DNA of 6,613 nt, from the NCBI GenBank assembly GCA_023260615.1, contig JALQUY010000008.1:3465-10077 (forward strand). Reading direction: 5' to 3'. The notes under the pieces are model-generated. The model did no database searches, was not told where the DNA came from, and saw nothing but the letters and a program-made list of their open reading frames with translations. A program made the translations under genes and the position numbers. The stretch is from Schleiferiaceae bacterium (GTDB lineage Bacteria > Bacteroidota > Bacteroidia > Flavobacteriales > Schleiferiaceae). Below, piece by piece: positions 1 through 6,613 of the stretch. Each line of letters opens with the position of its first letter. Within the stretch, counting starts at the first letter, position 1.

Positions 1-805
<805 letters not shown>

Positions 806-831
806 GCGTCTATAAGCGTTTAACCAAGTGA

Positions 832-857
832 GAAGGTGCTTAAAAAGCGCTACCTTC
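832..857 (+). other. Imperfect hairpin between uvrA and the LOG gene
   Basis: Arms GAAGGT (832-837) and ACCTTC (852-857) pair, and inside them GCTT (838-841) pairs with AAGC (845-848) around an AAA loop, leaving a three-base GCT bulge (849-851). No T-tract follows, so it is not a canonical intrinsic terminator. It might be a weak attenuator or mRNA-stabilising structure in the 74-bp gap, or chance. A short direct repeat, TAAGCGT at 803-809 and 813-819, lies just before it and overlaps the uvrA stop codon. I saw no clear Bacteroidota-type promoter (TTTG then TAnnTTTG) in this gap, which mildly favours read-through from uvrA. Confidence 0.3.
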
Positions 858-879
858 AAGACTATCACACCCTACCGTT

Positions 880-1590
880 ATGGCAACAAATTCCAACGAA
901 CCCATCTCCAAGGCCTTCAAGCGCAAGTCTTGGAACGAACAGCGCACCAACGATTCTTGGGCCATTTTTAAGATTATGTCCGAATTCGTGGAAGGCTACG
1001 AACGCCTGTCCCGCATCGGACCCTGCGTCAGCATTTTTGGCTCTGCCCGCCTCAAAGAAGACGACGCCTGGTACCAAGACGCTCAACGCATTGCAGAAGG
1101 CCTAGGCAAAAAAGGCTACGGCATCATCAGTGGCGGTGGGCCAGGCATCATGGAAGCCGCCAACCGCGGCGCCATGGAAGTCGGCGCGCCTTCCGTGGGC
1201 CTCAATATTGAACTACCCCACGAGCAAAAGCCCAATGACTTTATCGACTTGGACAAAAGCGTGGACTTTGACTACTTCTTTGTGCGTAAAGTCATGTTTG
1301 TCAAGTACTCTCAGGGCTTTGTCGTGATGCCCGGCGGCTTTGGCACCTTGGACGAGATGTTTGAAGCCATCACCTTGATCCAAACCAAGAAGATTGGAAA
1401 GTTCCCTGTCGTACTGGTCGGCAAAGACTATTGGCAAGGCCTCATGGATTGGATGGAAAGCACGCTTGGAGGCAACCACCTCATCAGCGACGGCGACATG
1501 AACCTCATGAAGCTGGTGGACAGCCCCGAAGAGGCCATTCAAGCCATCGACGACTTCTACAGCCGCTACTTGTTTAAGCCGAATTTCTAG
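880..1590 (+). CDS. LOG/TIGR00730-family Rossmann-fold protein (nucleotide 5'-monophosphate phosphoribohydrolase)
   Basis: This 236-residue cytoplasmic protein belongs to the 'lysine decarboxylase-like' LOG family, whose studied members cleave the N-glycosidic bond of nucleoside 5'-monophosphates, releasing base and ribose 5-phosphate. Plant LOG acts on cytokinin ribotides; the substrate in this bacterium is unknown. Family hallmarks are the Rossmann start VSIFGSAR (50-57), the glycine-rich GGGPGIMEAANRGA (85-98) and PGGFGTLDE (151-159), whose Glu is the expected catalytic residue. The segment FFVRKVMFVK (133-142) sits where the family's conserved Arg is found. Length suits the roughly 230-240-residue form with an N-terminal extension, rather than the shorter plant-like form. 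The ATG at 880 is the only sensible start; it has no Shine-Dalgarno sequence, as is common in Bacteroidota. It may be co-transcribed with uvrA, but the spacing does not prove it. The older label 'lysine decarboxylase' should not be used. Confidence 0.93.
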   Translation: MATNSNEPISKAFKRKSWNEQRTNDSWAIFKIMSEFVEGYERLSRIGPCVSIFGSARLKEDDAWYQDAQRIAEGLGKKGYGIISGGGPGIMEAANRGAMEVGAPSVGLNIELPHEQKPNDFIDLDKSVDFDYFFVRKVMFVKYSQGFVVMPGGFGTLDEMFEAITLIQTKKIGKFPVVLVGKDYWQGLMDWMESTLGGNHLISDGDMNLMKLVDSPEEAIQAIDDFYSRYLFKPNF

Positions 1591-1626
1591 GGTCTATCCG
1601 GAGCCCGTTTTGGTGTGCTCATCCAA

Positions 1627-2616
1627 TCAGAAAGGAAGGTCAAACGTCTGAACTTTCTTCTGGTAGTAGCGCTCCCCTAATCGCACCGTTTCACGGCCAA
1701 ACTGATGCAGGCCGATGCTCCAGAGCTTGGCCCCGCCTCCAAAATCAATCGTGAAGACTGGACGATTGTTGACGAGAATCGGATGCATCGTCAAGCCGAT
1801 GTTCATGAATCCCTGCTGTTCCAACCGGCGCAAGGCAGGAGCGTAGGGGTTCACAATGGAAACCGTTTGATGGGTACTCGCTTCAAAGGTGGCTCCAATG
1901 AAGGGACTTGTAGTGGTTGTCGGCTGAAGGGCGGGTCCATAGGAAAAGAAGGGCAGGATCACTGCCGTTTTATACCGAACCATATCCACACTGCGAATGG
2001 TTTTAGCGTCACTCGATTGAAAGGTCATGACGGTCGAATAGCTGCTCCACGACTTGCCCAACAAGGCCGCATGGTAGACTACGCCATAGTCTACGCTCAG
2101 CATCTCCCGTTTCAGACCCCAATACTTCGCATTCACCTTTTGGGTGGTAAATGGCATTCGCACAGCTTCCCCGGAAAAAATGGCCCCTTGGGGACCTCCG
2201 GCGTGCGCCACGACCTCCAGGGGACCGGAGCGCTTGACGGTCCGTACAGTGTTCGGACGATGGGATTCATAGGTAAGGCCCAGCTGGTAGGCAAAATATC
2301 CAGGCCCAGGCACCGCCCCTAAATCCACATCGAGAAATCGAAACTTCATATCTGAATGAAGCTTCAAAGCCGTCACATAGAATCCCCCAGTGCCCGGACC
2401 CCACGTTTTTGAGGGCAATCCCAAGTGCATGTGCGTATAAATAAGCTGTATGGGTGGGCAGAGCTTCGGATCATTCCCGTAAAAGGCGTGCACGGTATCA
2501 AACGTGCCATTGGCGTATTGAAAAGGAATTGTTAAGCTCGGTTGTTGGCCCTTCAAGACTAGGCTGCCCAGCAGAAAAGCCCCTATCAGAATGCTATGAA
2601 ATCTCCCTATTTTCAT
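1627..2616 (-). CDS. Exported protein of unknown function, possibly outer-membrane
   Basis: I do not recognise the family. From the ATG at 2616-2614 the product is 329 residues and opens with a signal peptide: K2 and R5, a hydrophobic core (about residues 9-21, ILIGAFLLGSLVL) and probable cleavage near KGQQ (22-25). A start at 2649 would add 11 residues (MAPRKKCTFIS) before this signal and place the start inside the divergent gene, so I prefer 2616. The mature part has no long hydrophobic helix, is rich in Tyr, Phe, Gly, Ser and Thr, has many short stretches of alternating hydrophobic residues and ends in Phe (DLPF). That pattern fits a beta-rich envelope protein and perhaps an outer-membrane barrel, but this is inference. 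A threonine run (TTTT, 233-236) and one Cys (53) are visible. No lipobox or T9SS tail is seen. It converges on the LOG gene across a 36-bp gap with no clear terminator hairpin, and diverges from the lipoprotein gene. Confidence 0.8.
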   Translation of the reverse strand: MKIGRFHSILIGAFLLGSLVLKGQQPSLTIPFQYANGTFDTVHAFYGNDPKLCPPIQLIYTHMHLGLPSKTWGPGTGGFYVTALKLHSDMKFRFLDVDLGAVPGPGYFAYQLGLTYESHRPNTVRTVKRSGPLEVVAHAGGPQGAIFSGEAVRMPFTTQKVNAKYWGLKREMLSVDYGVVYHAALLGKSWSSYSTVMTFQSSDAKTIRSVDMVRYKTAVILPFFSYGPALQPTTTTSPFIGATFEASTHQTVSIVNPYAPALRRLEQQGFMNIGLTMHPILVNNRPVFTIDFGGGAKLWSIGLHQFGRETVRLGERYYQKKVQTFDLPF

Positions 2617-2623
2617 GGAGATG
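2614..2623. other. Divergent start-codon junction with a 4-bp gap
   Basis: The leftward gene begins at CAT (2614-2616, ATG on the minus strand) and the rightward lipoprotein gene most plausibly begins at ATG 2621-2623, leaving only GGAG (2617-2620) between them. If the rightward gene instead starts at ATG 2615-2617, the two start codons overlap by two bases. Either way, each promoter and 5' leader must lie inside the coding sequence of the opposite gene, and transcripts with any leader would be complementary at their 5' ends. I found no clear TTTG/TAnnTTTG promoter on either side. Confidence 0.65.
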
Positions 2624-3253
2624 AAAGTACACTTTTTACGCGGCGCCACGCGCTTGCTTTGGCTCGCCCTTCTGGCTTCTTCGTTAGCATCATGCTCGGT
2701 CTATTTCGCGAAGGATTGGCGAGAAGTCAAGCCCAAATTCAGAAAGCGCTACTACATCCCGGAGCAATCGGACAAGGTGGCGGACATCCGCTACGAAGTG
2801 TTTCACGCCAAGACAGGCAAAGACCTATCCTCGCGCTTTCGAAAAAAAGAAACCCACTTCTACAAGGGAAACGACGAACTCCTGCTGGTTCGATACATCG
2901 ACTACACCGATGGAAAAAAAGGCGTCTATGTGCAATCCATCGCCTTTGAAAATCGCGTCTTTGGTCTCCCTCTTGGAGGGATGGCCATGGGCAGTGTCGA
3001 TCTGGCCACGCAAAGCTGGAACCGTCGGGACATTGAAATTCCGTTCTTCGTCTGGGGCCTGCTGGTAGATTTCGCAAGCTGGATGCCTGCACTCTCCCAA
3101 GTGATTGATAAATCTTACATCTCCTTTATTCGTCCCTTGGAAGTACCCAACTATCCCGAATGGCTCCGGAACCATCTAAAAATCACCTTGAATATCGAAG
3201 AGGGATTTCAACAAACGGGGCAAGTCCTGTACTACGTGCGTGTCCTACCTTAA
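2621..3253 (+). CDS. Small lipoprotein of unknown function
   Basis: No family is recognised. Starting at ATG 2621 the product is 210 residues. It opens with a type II signal peptide: basic residues (K2, R8, R11), a hydrophobic core (about 12-20) and a lipobox LASC (22-25), making C25 the predicted lipidated N-terminal residue. A start six bases earlier (2615) only adds Met-Glu; I prefer 2621 because it gives a MKVHF signal start and avoids overlap with the divergent start codon. The mature protein is basic and aromatic early (KPKFRKRYY, 37-45), then mixed alpha/beta, with a hydrophobic aromatic patch PFFVWGLLVDFASWMPAL (141-158) that is broken by Asp and so is probably not a membrane span. 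The residues after C25 (SVYFAKDW) do not show the acidic run that marks surface lipoproteins in some Bacteroidota, so the periplasmic face is as likely. The gene ends 2 bp before a strong terminator. Divergence from another exported unknown hints at a shared envelope role, but this is unproven. Confidence 0.85.
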   Translation: MKVHFLRGATRLLWLALLASSLASCSVYFAKDWREVKPKFRKRYYIPEQSDKVADIRYEVFHAKTGKDLSSRFRKKETHFYKGNDELLLVRYIDYTDGKKGVYVQSIAFENRVFGLPLGGMAMGSVDLATQSWNRRDIEIPFFVWGLLVDFASWMPALSQVIDKSYISFIRPLEVPNYPEWLRNHLKITLNIEEGFQQTGQVLYYVRVLP

Positions 3254-3255
3254 AT

Positions 3256-3282
3256 AAAAAGCCCGGCGATGCCGGGCTTTTT
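3256..3282. terminator. Bidirectional intrinsic terminator between convergent genes
   Basis: A perfect 7-bp GC stem, GCCCGGC (3261-3267) and GCCGGGC (3271-3277), closes a GAT loop and is flanked by AAAAA (3256-3260) and TTTTT (3278-3282). Because both flanks are present, it gives stem plus U-run on both strands and should end both the lipoprotein transcript (stop codon at 3251-3253) and the leftward choice-of-anchor B transcript (stop codon at 3302-3304). It is the only clear terminator in the window. Confidence 0.95.
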
Positions 3283-3301
3283 CAAATCTATACGTTCAAG
3301 A

Positions 3302-4972
3302 CTAGGGGCGCAGCACACGAATAGCCCCCTCGTGTCCATCCAGGCTGCGGAAGCTCAAGACATAGAGCCCCTTGGCTTCTGGGAAGGGAATCGAATAGCT
3401 ACGGTTTCGCGTCCAGGCCTCACTCCAGATCTCTTTGCCGTCTAGACTGTAAAGGCCAAGAACCAAGTTGGGGAATTGTACCTCCCCACATACCAAGGTC
3501 CAGTGATCTTCACCGGTATTCACTTTGAAGGGAGCTGGGTCCTTCTCATCCACCGACCATGACCAGGATCCAATCAAGGTATCGTGGGGATAGAGTCCGG
3601 AAGCCAAGCTGACGAACAAACTGTCATCTCCGAGACCCACGCCGGACATGCCCATCTGGTATTCAAAAGGATAAATCAAAGTATCATTGGTCGCTTGCGC
3701 AGCGCTGTAGACGACCACCCCGTCAGCGTCCGCGTAGAGGGTGTCTCCACTGTTCTTCCAATACACAAAATCCTTGGCGGTAATGTTGCCGTAGGTGACC
3801 GTTGAGCCTGCAGCCCAGTTGATATGGCCCAGCTGCACTTTAAGGCGGCTCACTTCAGGGTATTCAGGTTCCAAGACGAAGAGACCCTGTTCCATGTCGG
3901 AGGCCAGAATTCGGCCGCTAGGAAGAAAGGGATAGGCTCCCCAGTTGCCAAAGTAGCCCCCACCCGTGAAGGGTGACGTATCGTAGTAGCCTACGAGAAC
4001 CGGCAATTCGGGGAATTCCACATCCAGCGCATGGACCCCAAAAGTGTAGTAGGACGTGACCACGTGATTGCCCGCCACGTGCGCATTGTGTGGGATGAGC
4101 GAAGTGTTGGGCTGCACTTGATGGCGCCAGAGCTCGTCCACATTGCTCAAGTCCGAAATATCGTAGCAAGTCACATAGCCATTGGCCACCTCATCCGTGG
4201 TGTAAAGGGTGTTGCCATCGTCGCTCAGCCAGCAATTGTGGGCAAAATTGCTCGGGGTCGCCCAACTGGTCACCATCGTGGGATTGGACTTCAAGGCGAC
4301 ATTCACCACCACTACGCCGGAGTACAAGCCTGCGCCGTACAAGGTATCGTTGCGAGCCACCCCATCGTGGAAGTAGTGCCCGTCGTAGAGGCCTACCGTT
4401 ACCGGGTTCCAAGGATCCGTAGCCACATCGATCAGGATGGCCCCTCCTGCCCCCACATTGCTGCCAAAGGCATAGAGAATGCCGTTTTCGTCGACAAAGA
4501 TGTTGTGCGCACGAGCCAGCGTATCGACTTGCCCGTTGGCGCGGGGTACGGGAAGCTTGAGGAACTTCCAACGGTTCTGGGCCAAACTATCCATGTCGAT
4601 GATGAGCAAGCCGTTGTAGGGAGGATTGGCACCGGAGGGCACATCGTGCACCACATAGGCATAGTGGTCCCAGGTCTTTATGTCCCGCCAAAGGCTGTTG
4701 GTACCTGGCACCCAGAGCGCATTGCTCGGGCTAGACGGCGTGGTGACATCGACCACCAAGGTGCCTTTGCGGTTGCCAATGATGGCGTATTCCGTCCCAG
4801 AGGCGCTGTCTGCATAGCCCCAGATGTCCGCACAATCCGGATCGGCTCCGGAGATGCCCCACTGGGAAACAGGATACTGCAGCAAGGCGCGCATGTTCAA
4901 ACTGTCATTGCTAGGCTGGGCGAGCGCTGCGAATCCACACAGCACCGCGGCAGCGAAAAGAGCCTTTTTCAT
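3302..4972 (-). CDS. Secreted choice-of-anchor B family beta-propeller protein with likely T9SS sorting domain
   Basis: This 556-residue protein has a signal peptide (MKKALFAAAVLCGFAALA, probable cleavage after residue 18) and a propeller body of the choice-of-anchor B/LVIVD-repeat type. Family marks include DIWGYADSASGTEYAIIGNR (49-68), SLWRDIK (93-99), AHNIFVDENG (155-164), AHNCWLSDDG (244-253) and PFLPSGRILASDMEQGLFVL (348-367). Seven G-x-hydrophobic 'V(I)D' strands occur near residues 70, 121, 177, 219, 265, 312 and 362, suggesting a seven-bladed propeller. Residues 371-480 form a separate region of unknown fold. The C-terminus (about 481-556; NLVLGLYSLDGKEI, then GLYVLSFRSLDG and IRVLRP) resembles a T9SS type A sorting domain, usually removed on export to the surface or medium. 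No enzymatic site is evident and members generally lack a known function; adhesion or surface scaffolding is a guess. The start is 2 bp after the parC stop, so it is probably co-transcribed with parC. No Shine-Dalgarno is seen; the upstream bases are A/T-rich. Confidence 0.9.
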   Translation of the reverse strand: MKKALFAAAVLCGFAALAQPSNDSLNMRALLQYPVSQWGISGADPDCADIWGYADSASGTEYAIIGNRKGTLVVDVTTPSSPSNALWVPGTNSLWRDIKTWDHYAYVVHDVPSGANPPYNGLLIIDMDSLAQNRWKFLKLPVPRANGQVDTLARAHNIFVDENGILYAFGSNVGAGGAILIDVATDPWNPVTVGLYDGHYFHDGVARNDTLYGAGLYSGVVVVNVALKSNPTMVTSWATPSNFAHNCWLSDDGNTLYTTDEVANGYVTCYDISDLSNVDELWRHQVQPNTSLIPHNAHVAGNHVVTSYYTFGVHALDVEFPELPVLVGYYDTSPFTGGGYFGNWGAYPFLPSGRILASDMEQGLFVLEPEYPEVSRLKVQLGHINWAAGSTVTYGNITAKDFVYWKNSGDTLYADADGVVVYSAAQATNDTLIYPFEYQMGMSGVGLGDDSLFVSLASGLYPHDTLIGSWSWSVDEKDPAPFKVNTGEDHWTLVCGEVQFPNLVLGLYSLDGKEIWSEAWTRNRSYSIPFPEAKGLYVLSFRSLDGHEGAIRVLRP

Positions 4973-4974
4973 AC

Positions 4975-6613
4975 TTAGAATTTTAATGTGAACTGACCGT
5001 CCTCCTCTTGATCCAAATCGTCCTCCGAGGACTCGGCGGGGGGAGCGGCAGGCTCACTTGCAGTCAAATCTACCACCTCTAAGGTGATGCTCGGTTTTTC
5101 TGGGGCCGACTTTTCTTCGGCGGCAGGTGCTACGGGTTGGACGTCCGATACAGGGCTTGGTACAGCGGTATGCGCTGTGTCCTCAGCCACTTCAGGTTCC
5201 GACCAGTCGGCAGCTTCTTCTGACACGCGTGCTACCTCCATGTCTGCAACGGGTGCCGCTACATTCTCTTCGCGGAGCACATTGATCCCTTTGACGGGCC
5301 AGGTCGTCAGCTGGTTGCCGGCTGCTTTCCAGCCCTTCACGGCAATGAAGTCTTGAAGGTTCACGGTTTCAGGATCCTTGTCCTTGCCTTTCACCTTTTT
5401 AAAGGTCACTTCGATATCCACCTGATCGGCCGCACTGATGACCAGCACTTCAGATTGCGCATGGTCCGAAATCAAATAGTCCCACTGATCGTTCTTAGGT
5501 TCCAACACACAGCGCTTAACCATGTGCTTGTCCTTTTCTCCGTCGTAGTACACGATGGCATAGGGCTTTTCGGCTTCCCATTTGGCTAAGAAGTAGGGTG
5601 CCTCTTCAAAATGGGTGGCCAACTCTGGGATAAAGATGCGGTAGCGGCCTTTGGCATCGAGCTGCAGCAAGCGGTCCTCCCCGCGGAAAGCGCCGAGCAA
5701 GCGGCCACGCTCCTGGTCGTTGATCTTTAACACCGCGTCATCAAACCAGAGCTTACGAGCCGCCAAGGTGGAAACACCCTCCGACTTCAGCTCAATGCGT
5801 TTGATGGAATTCTTGGACACTGTGTTGCCACGAGCGCTTCGAGCGCGCACGGCGAGCTCGGCAAAGTCCAGGTCCCACTTCAACTTCTTGATTTTTGCAG
5901 CCGCGCGCAGGTGAACGGTGACTGTTTCTGCTTCGCCGTTGGGGTTTACGGACAGGTACAAAATCTCCGAACCCTTCGTGCCCTGTGTCAAGTCGTATTC
6001 CTTGTCGCGGGTCACACCGGTCATGGCAAAGCGCTTCACAAAGCTTGCGCCCTTGGAACCGTCGCGGTAGATGAGGTTGTAGACCGTTCGGTCGTCCCCT
6101 TTCTGGTACACGCCGAGGTACAGAATATCCGTGCCGACAAACTTCTTGGCGTCCACTTTGGTCACCATCAACGTGCCGTCCTTGCGAATCACCAGGATAT
6201 CGTCAAGGTCCGAACAATCGCAGACGTACTCGTCGCGCTTCAAGCCCGTACCCATGAAGCCTTCTTCGCGGTTCACGTAGAGCTTGGCATTGGCAATGGC
6301 CACTTTTGCGGCTACAACGGTGTCAAAGCTTCGGATTTCCGTCTTGCGCTCGCGGCCCGCGCTGTATTTTTTCTTCAAATTCTTGAAGTACTCCACGGCA
6401 TATTCTACCAGGGTATCGAGGTGATGCTTCACCTCGGCGATGCGGCCTTCGAGGGCGGCTAGCTGATCGTCCGCTTTGTCGCTGTCAAATTTGGAAATGC
6501 GCTTGATCTTGATTTCCGTCAAACGGACCAAATCGTCTTCCGTCACTTCCCGCAGCAAATGGCCAACATGGGGCTTTAAGCCTTCCCAAATGTTTTCCAA
6601 CACTTGCTCCCAG
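4975..6613 (-). CDS. parC: DNA topoisomerase IV subunit A (ParC), C-terminal part, cut by the right window edge
   Basis: Topoisomerase IV (ParC2ParE2) decatenates daughter chromosomes and relaxes DNA. The frame is open to the window end. Residues are numbered from the GTG codon at 6603-6601, which is probably internal: reading upstream gives more in-frame residues (W-E-Q) and no stop. About 545 residues are visible, so the catalytic-tyrosine half lies outside. Visible are the end of the coiled-coil/tower region (TEDDLVRLTEIKIKRISKFD 21-40, then heptad-like helices to about 80), the linker AGRERKTEIRSFD (82-94) and a beta-pinwheel C-terminal domain (about 95-440) with NREEGFMGTGLKRDE (111-125), DGTLMVTKVDAKKFVG (142-157) and KLKWDLDFAELAVRARSARGN (240-260). 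The ARSARGN segment occupies the place of a GyrA-box but is degenerate, which favours ParC over GyrA. From about 445 the protein becomes a low-complexity acidic, Ala/Pro-rich tail ending GQFTLKF. GyrA is the main alternative. Confidence 0.9.
   Translation of the reverse strand, partial: WEQVLENIWEGLKPHVGHLLREVTEDDLVRLTEIKIKRISKFDSDKADDQLAALEGRIAEVKHHLDTLVEYAVEYFKNLKKKYSAGRERKTEIRSFDTVVAAKVAIANAKLYVNREEGFMGTGLKRDEYVCDCSDLDDILVIRKDGTLMVTKVDAKKFVGTDILYLGVYQKGDDRTVYNLIYRDGSKGASFVKRFAMTGVTRDKEYDLTQGTKGSEILYLSVNPNGEAETVTVHLRAAAKIKKLKWDLDFAELAVRARSARGNTVSKNSIKRIELKSEGVSTLAARKLWFDDAVLKINDQERGRLLGAFRGEDRLLQLDAKGRYRIFIPELATHFEEAPYFLAKWEAEKPYAIVYYDGEKDKHMVKRCVLEPKNDQWDYLISDHAQSEVLVISAADQVDIEVTFKKVKGKDKDPETVNLQDFIAVKGWKAAGNQLTTWPVKGINVLREENVAAPVADMEVARVSEEAADWSEPEVAEDTAHTAVPSPVSDVQPVAPAAEEKSAPEKPSITLEVVDLTASEPAAPPAESSEDDLDQEEDGQFTLKF
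4999..5271 (-). other. Sequence coding for the low-complexity acidic Ala/Pro/Glu tail of ParC
   Basis: This stretch encodes about 91 residues (445-535 of the visible protein) rich in Glu, Ala, Val, Pro, Ser and Asp. It is predicted to be disordered and separates the folded C-terminal domain from the last residues (DGQFTLKF). A short ordered-looking island, SITLEVVDLT (505-514), lies inside it. Tails like this usually vary strongly between relatives. The reading frame stays open through it and ends at a proper stop codon, so it is not a frameshift artefact of the kind that produces random residues. Confidence 0.75.

Noticed and set aside
836..1105. An 89-codon + frame starting in the uvrA-LOG gap and overlapping the LOG gene
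   Set aside because: It starts at a non-ATG codon, overlaps strongly conserved LOG coding sequence in another frame and yields a Pro/Ser/Ala-rich product without features.
1591..1626. Possible terminator between the convergent LOG and exported-protein genes
   Set aside because: The 36-bp gap has no stem of useful length and no T-tract in either direction.
1705..2322. A 205-codon open frame on the + strand, antisense to the exported unknown protein
   Set aside because: The product has no signal, motif or coherent composition. The minus-strand frame is longer, begins with a signal peptide and fits neatly between its neighbours.
2617..2649. An 11-residue longer N-terminus for the leftward exported protein
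   Set aside because: It would put MAPRKKCTFIS before a normal signal peptide and push the start into the divergent lipoprotein gene; the internal ATG at 2616 gives a standard signal.
2739..3175. Two overlapping 116-117-codon frames on the minus strand opposite the lipoprotein gene
   Set aside because: The + frame has a lipobox signal peptide and ends just before a terminator; the minus frames have neither and their composition looks random.
4031..4978. A 315-codon open frame on the + strand, antisense to the choice-of-anchor B gene
   Set aside because: The opposite strand carries a protein with a signal peptide, family motifs and sorting tail, whereas the + product shows no recognisable domain or export signal. 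It is a by-product of codon bias.
5911..6462. A 183-codon open frame on the + strand within parC
   Set aside because: It lies wholly opposite conserved topoisomerase IV sequence and has no recognisable domain.

Overview
The window looks like a stretch of a Bacteroidota chromosome, possibly a marine Flavobacteriales-type lineage with moderate GC content (by eye a little over 50%). Three things point there: a secreted 'choice-of-anchor B' beta-propeller protein with what looks like a type IX secretion (T9SS) sorting domain; a topoisomerase IV subunit A of the Bacteroidota type; and start codons that mostly lack a Shine-Dalgarno sequence. The assignment below phylum level is a guess. Nothing suggests plasmid, phage or transposon DNA.

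Layout, left to right. (1) The 3' end of uvrA (+), cut by the window edge. (2) A 74-bp gap with an imperfect hairpin, then a LOG/TIGR00730-type nucleotide phosphoribohydrolase gene (+). (3) Facing it across 36 bp, a gene of unknown function (-) for an exported protein that may sit in the outer membrane. (4) Diverging from that gene with only 4 bp between the two chosen start codons, a small lipoprotein gene of unknown function (+). (5) A strong bidirectional terminator in the 48-bp gap between convergent genes. (6) The choice-of-anchor B gene (-). (7) Two bases upstream of it, the stop codon of topoisomerase IV subunit A, parC (-), whose 5' end lies beyond the right edge.

Four transcription blocks can be inferred: uvrA then LOG (+), the unknown exported protein (-), the lipoprotein (+), and parC then the choice-of-anchor B gene (-). 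The identified genes are housekeeping (DNA repair, nucleotide metabolism, chromosome decatenation) mixed with envelope or secreted proteins. Gene packing is very tight, with no non-coding stretch over 74 bp and so no room for a separate RNA gene or a CRISPR array. I found no convincing undescribed multi-gene system. The most distinctive points are the 4-bp divergent junction between two unknown envelope genes, seven evenly spaced propeller repeats in the secreted protein, and a long acidic tail on ParC that ends in a sliding-clamp-like motif.
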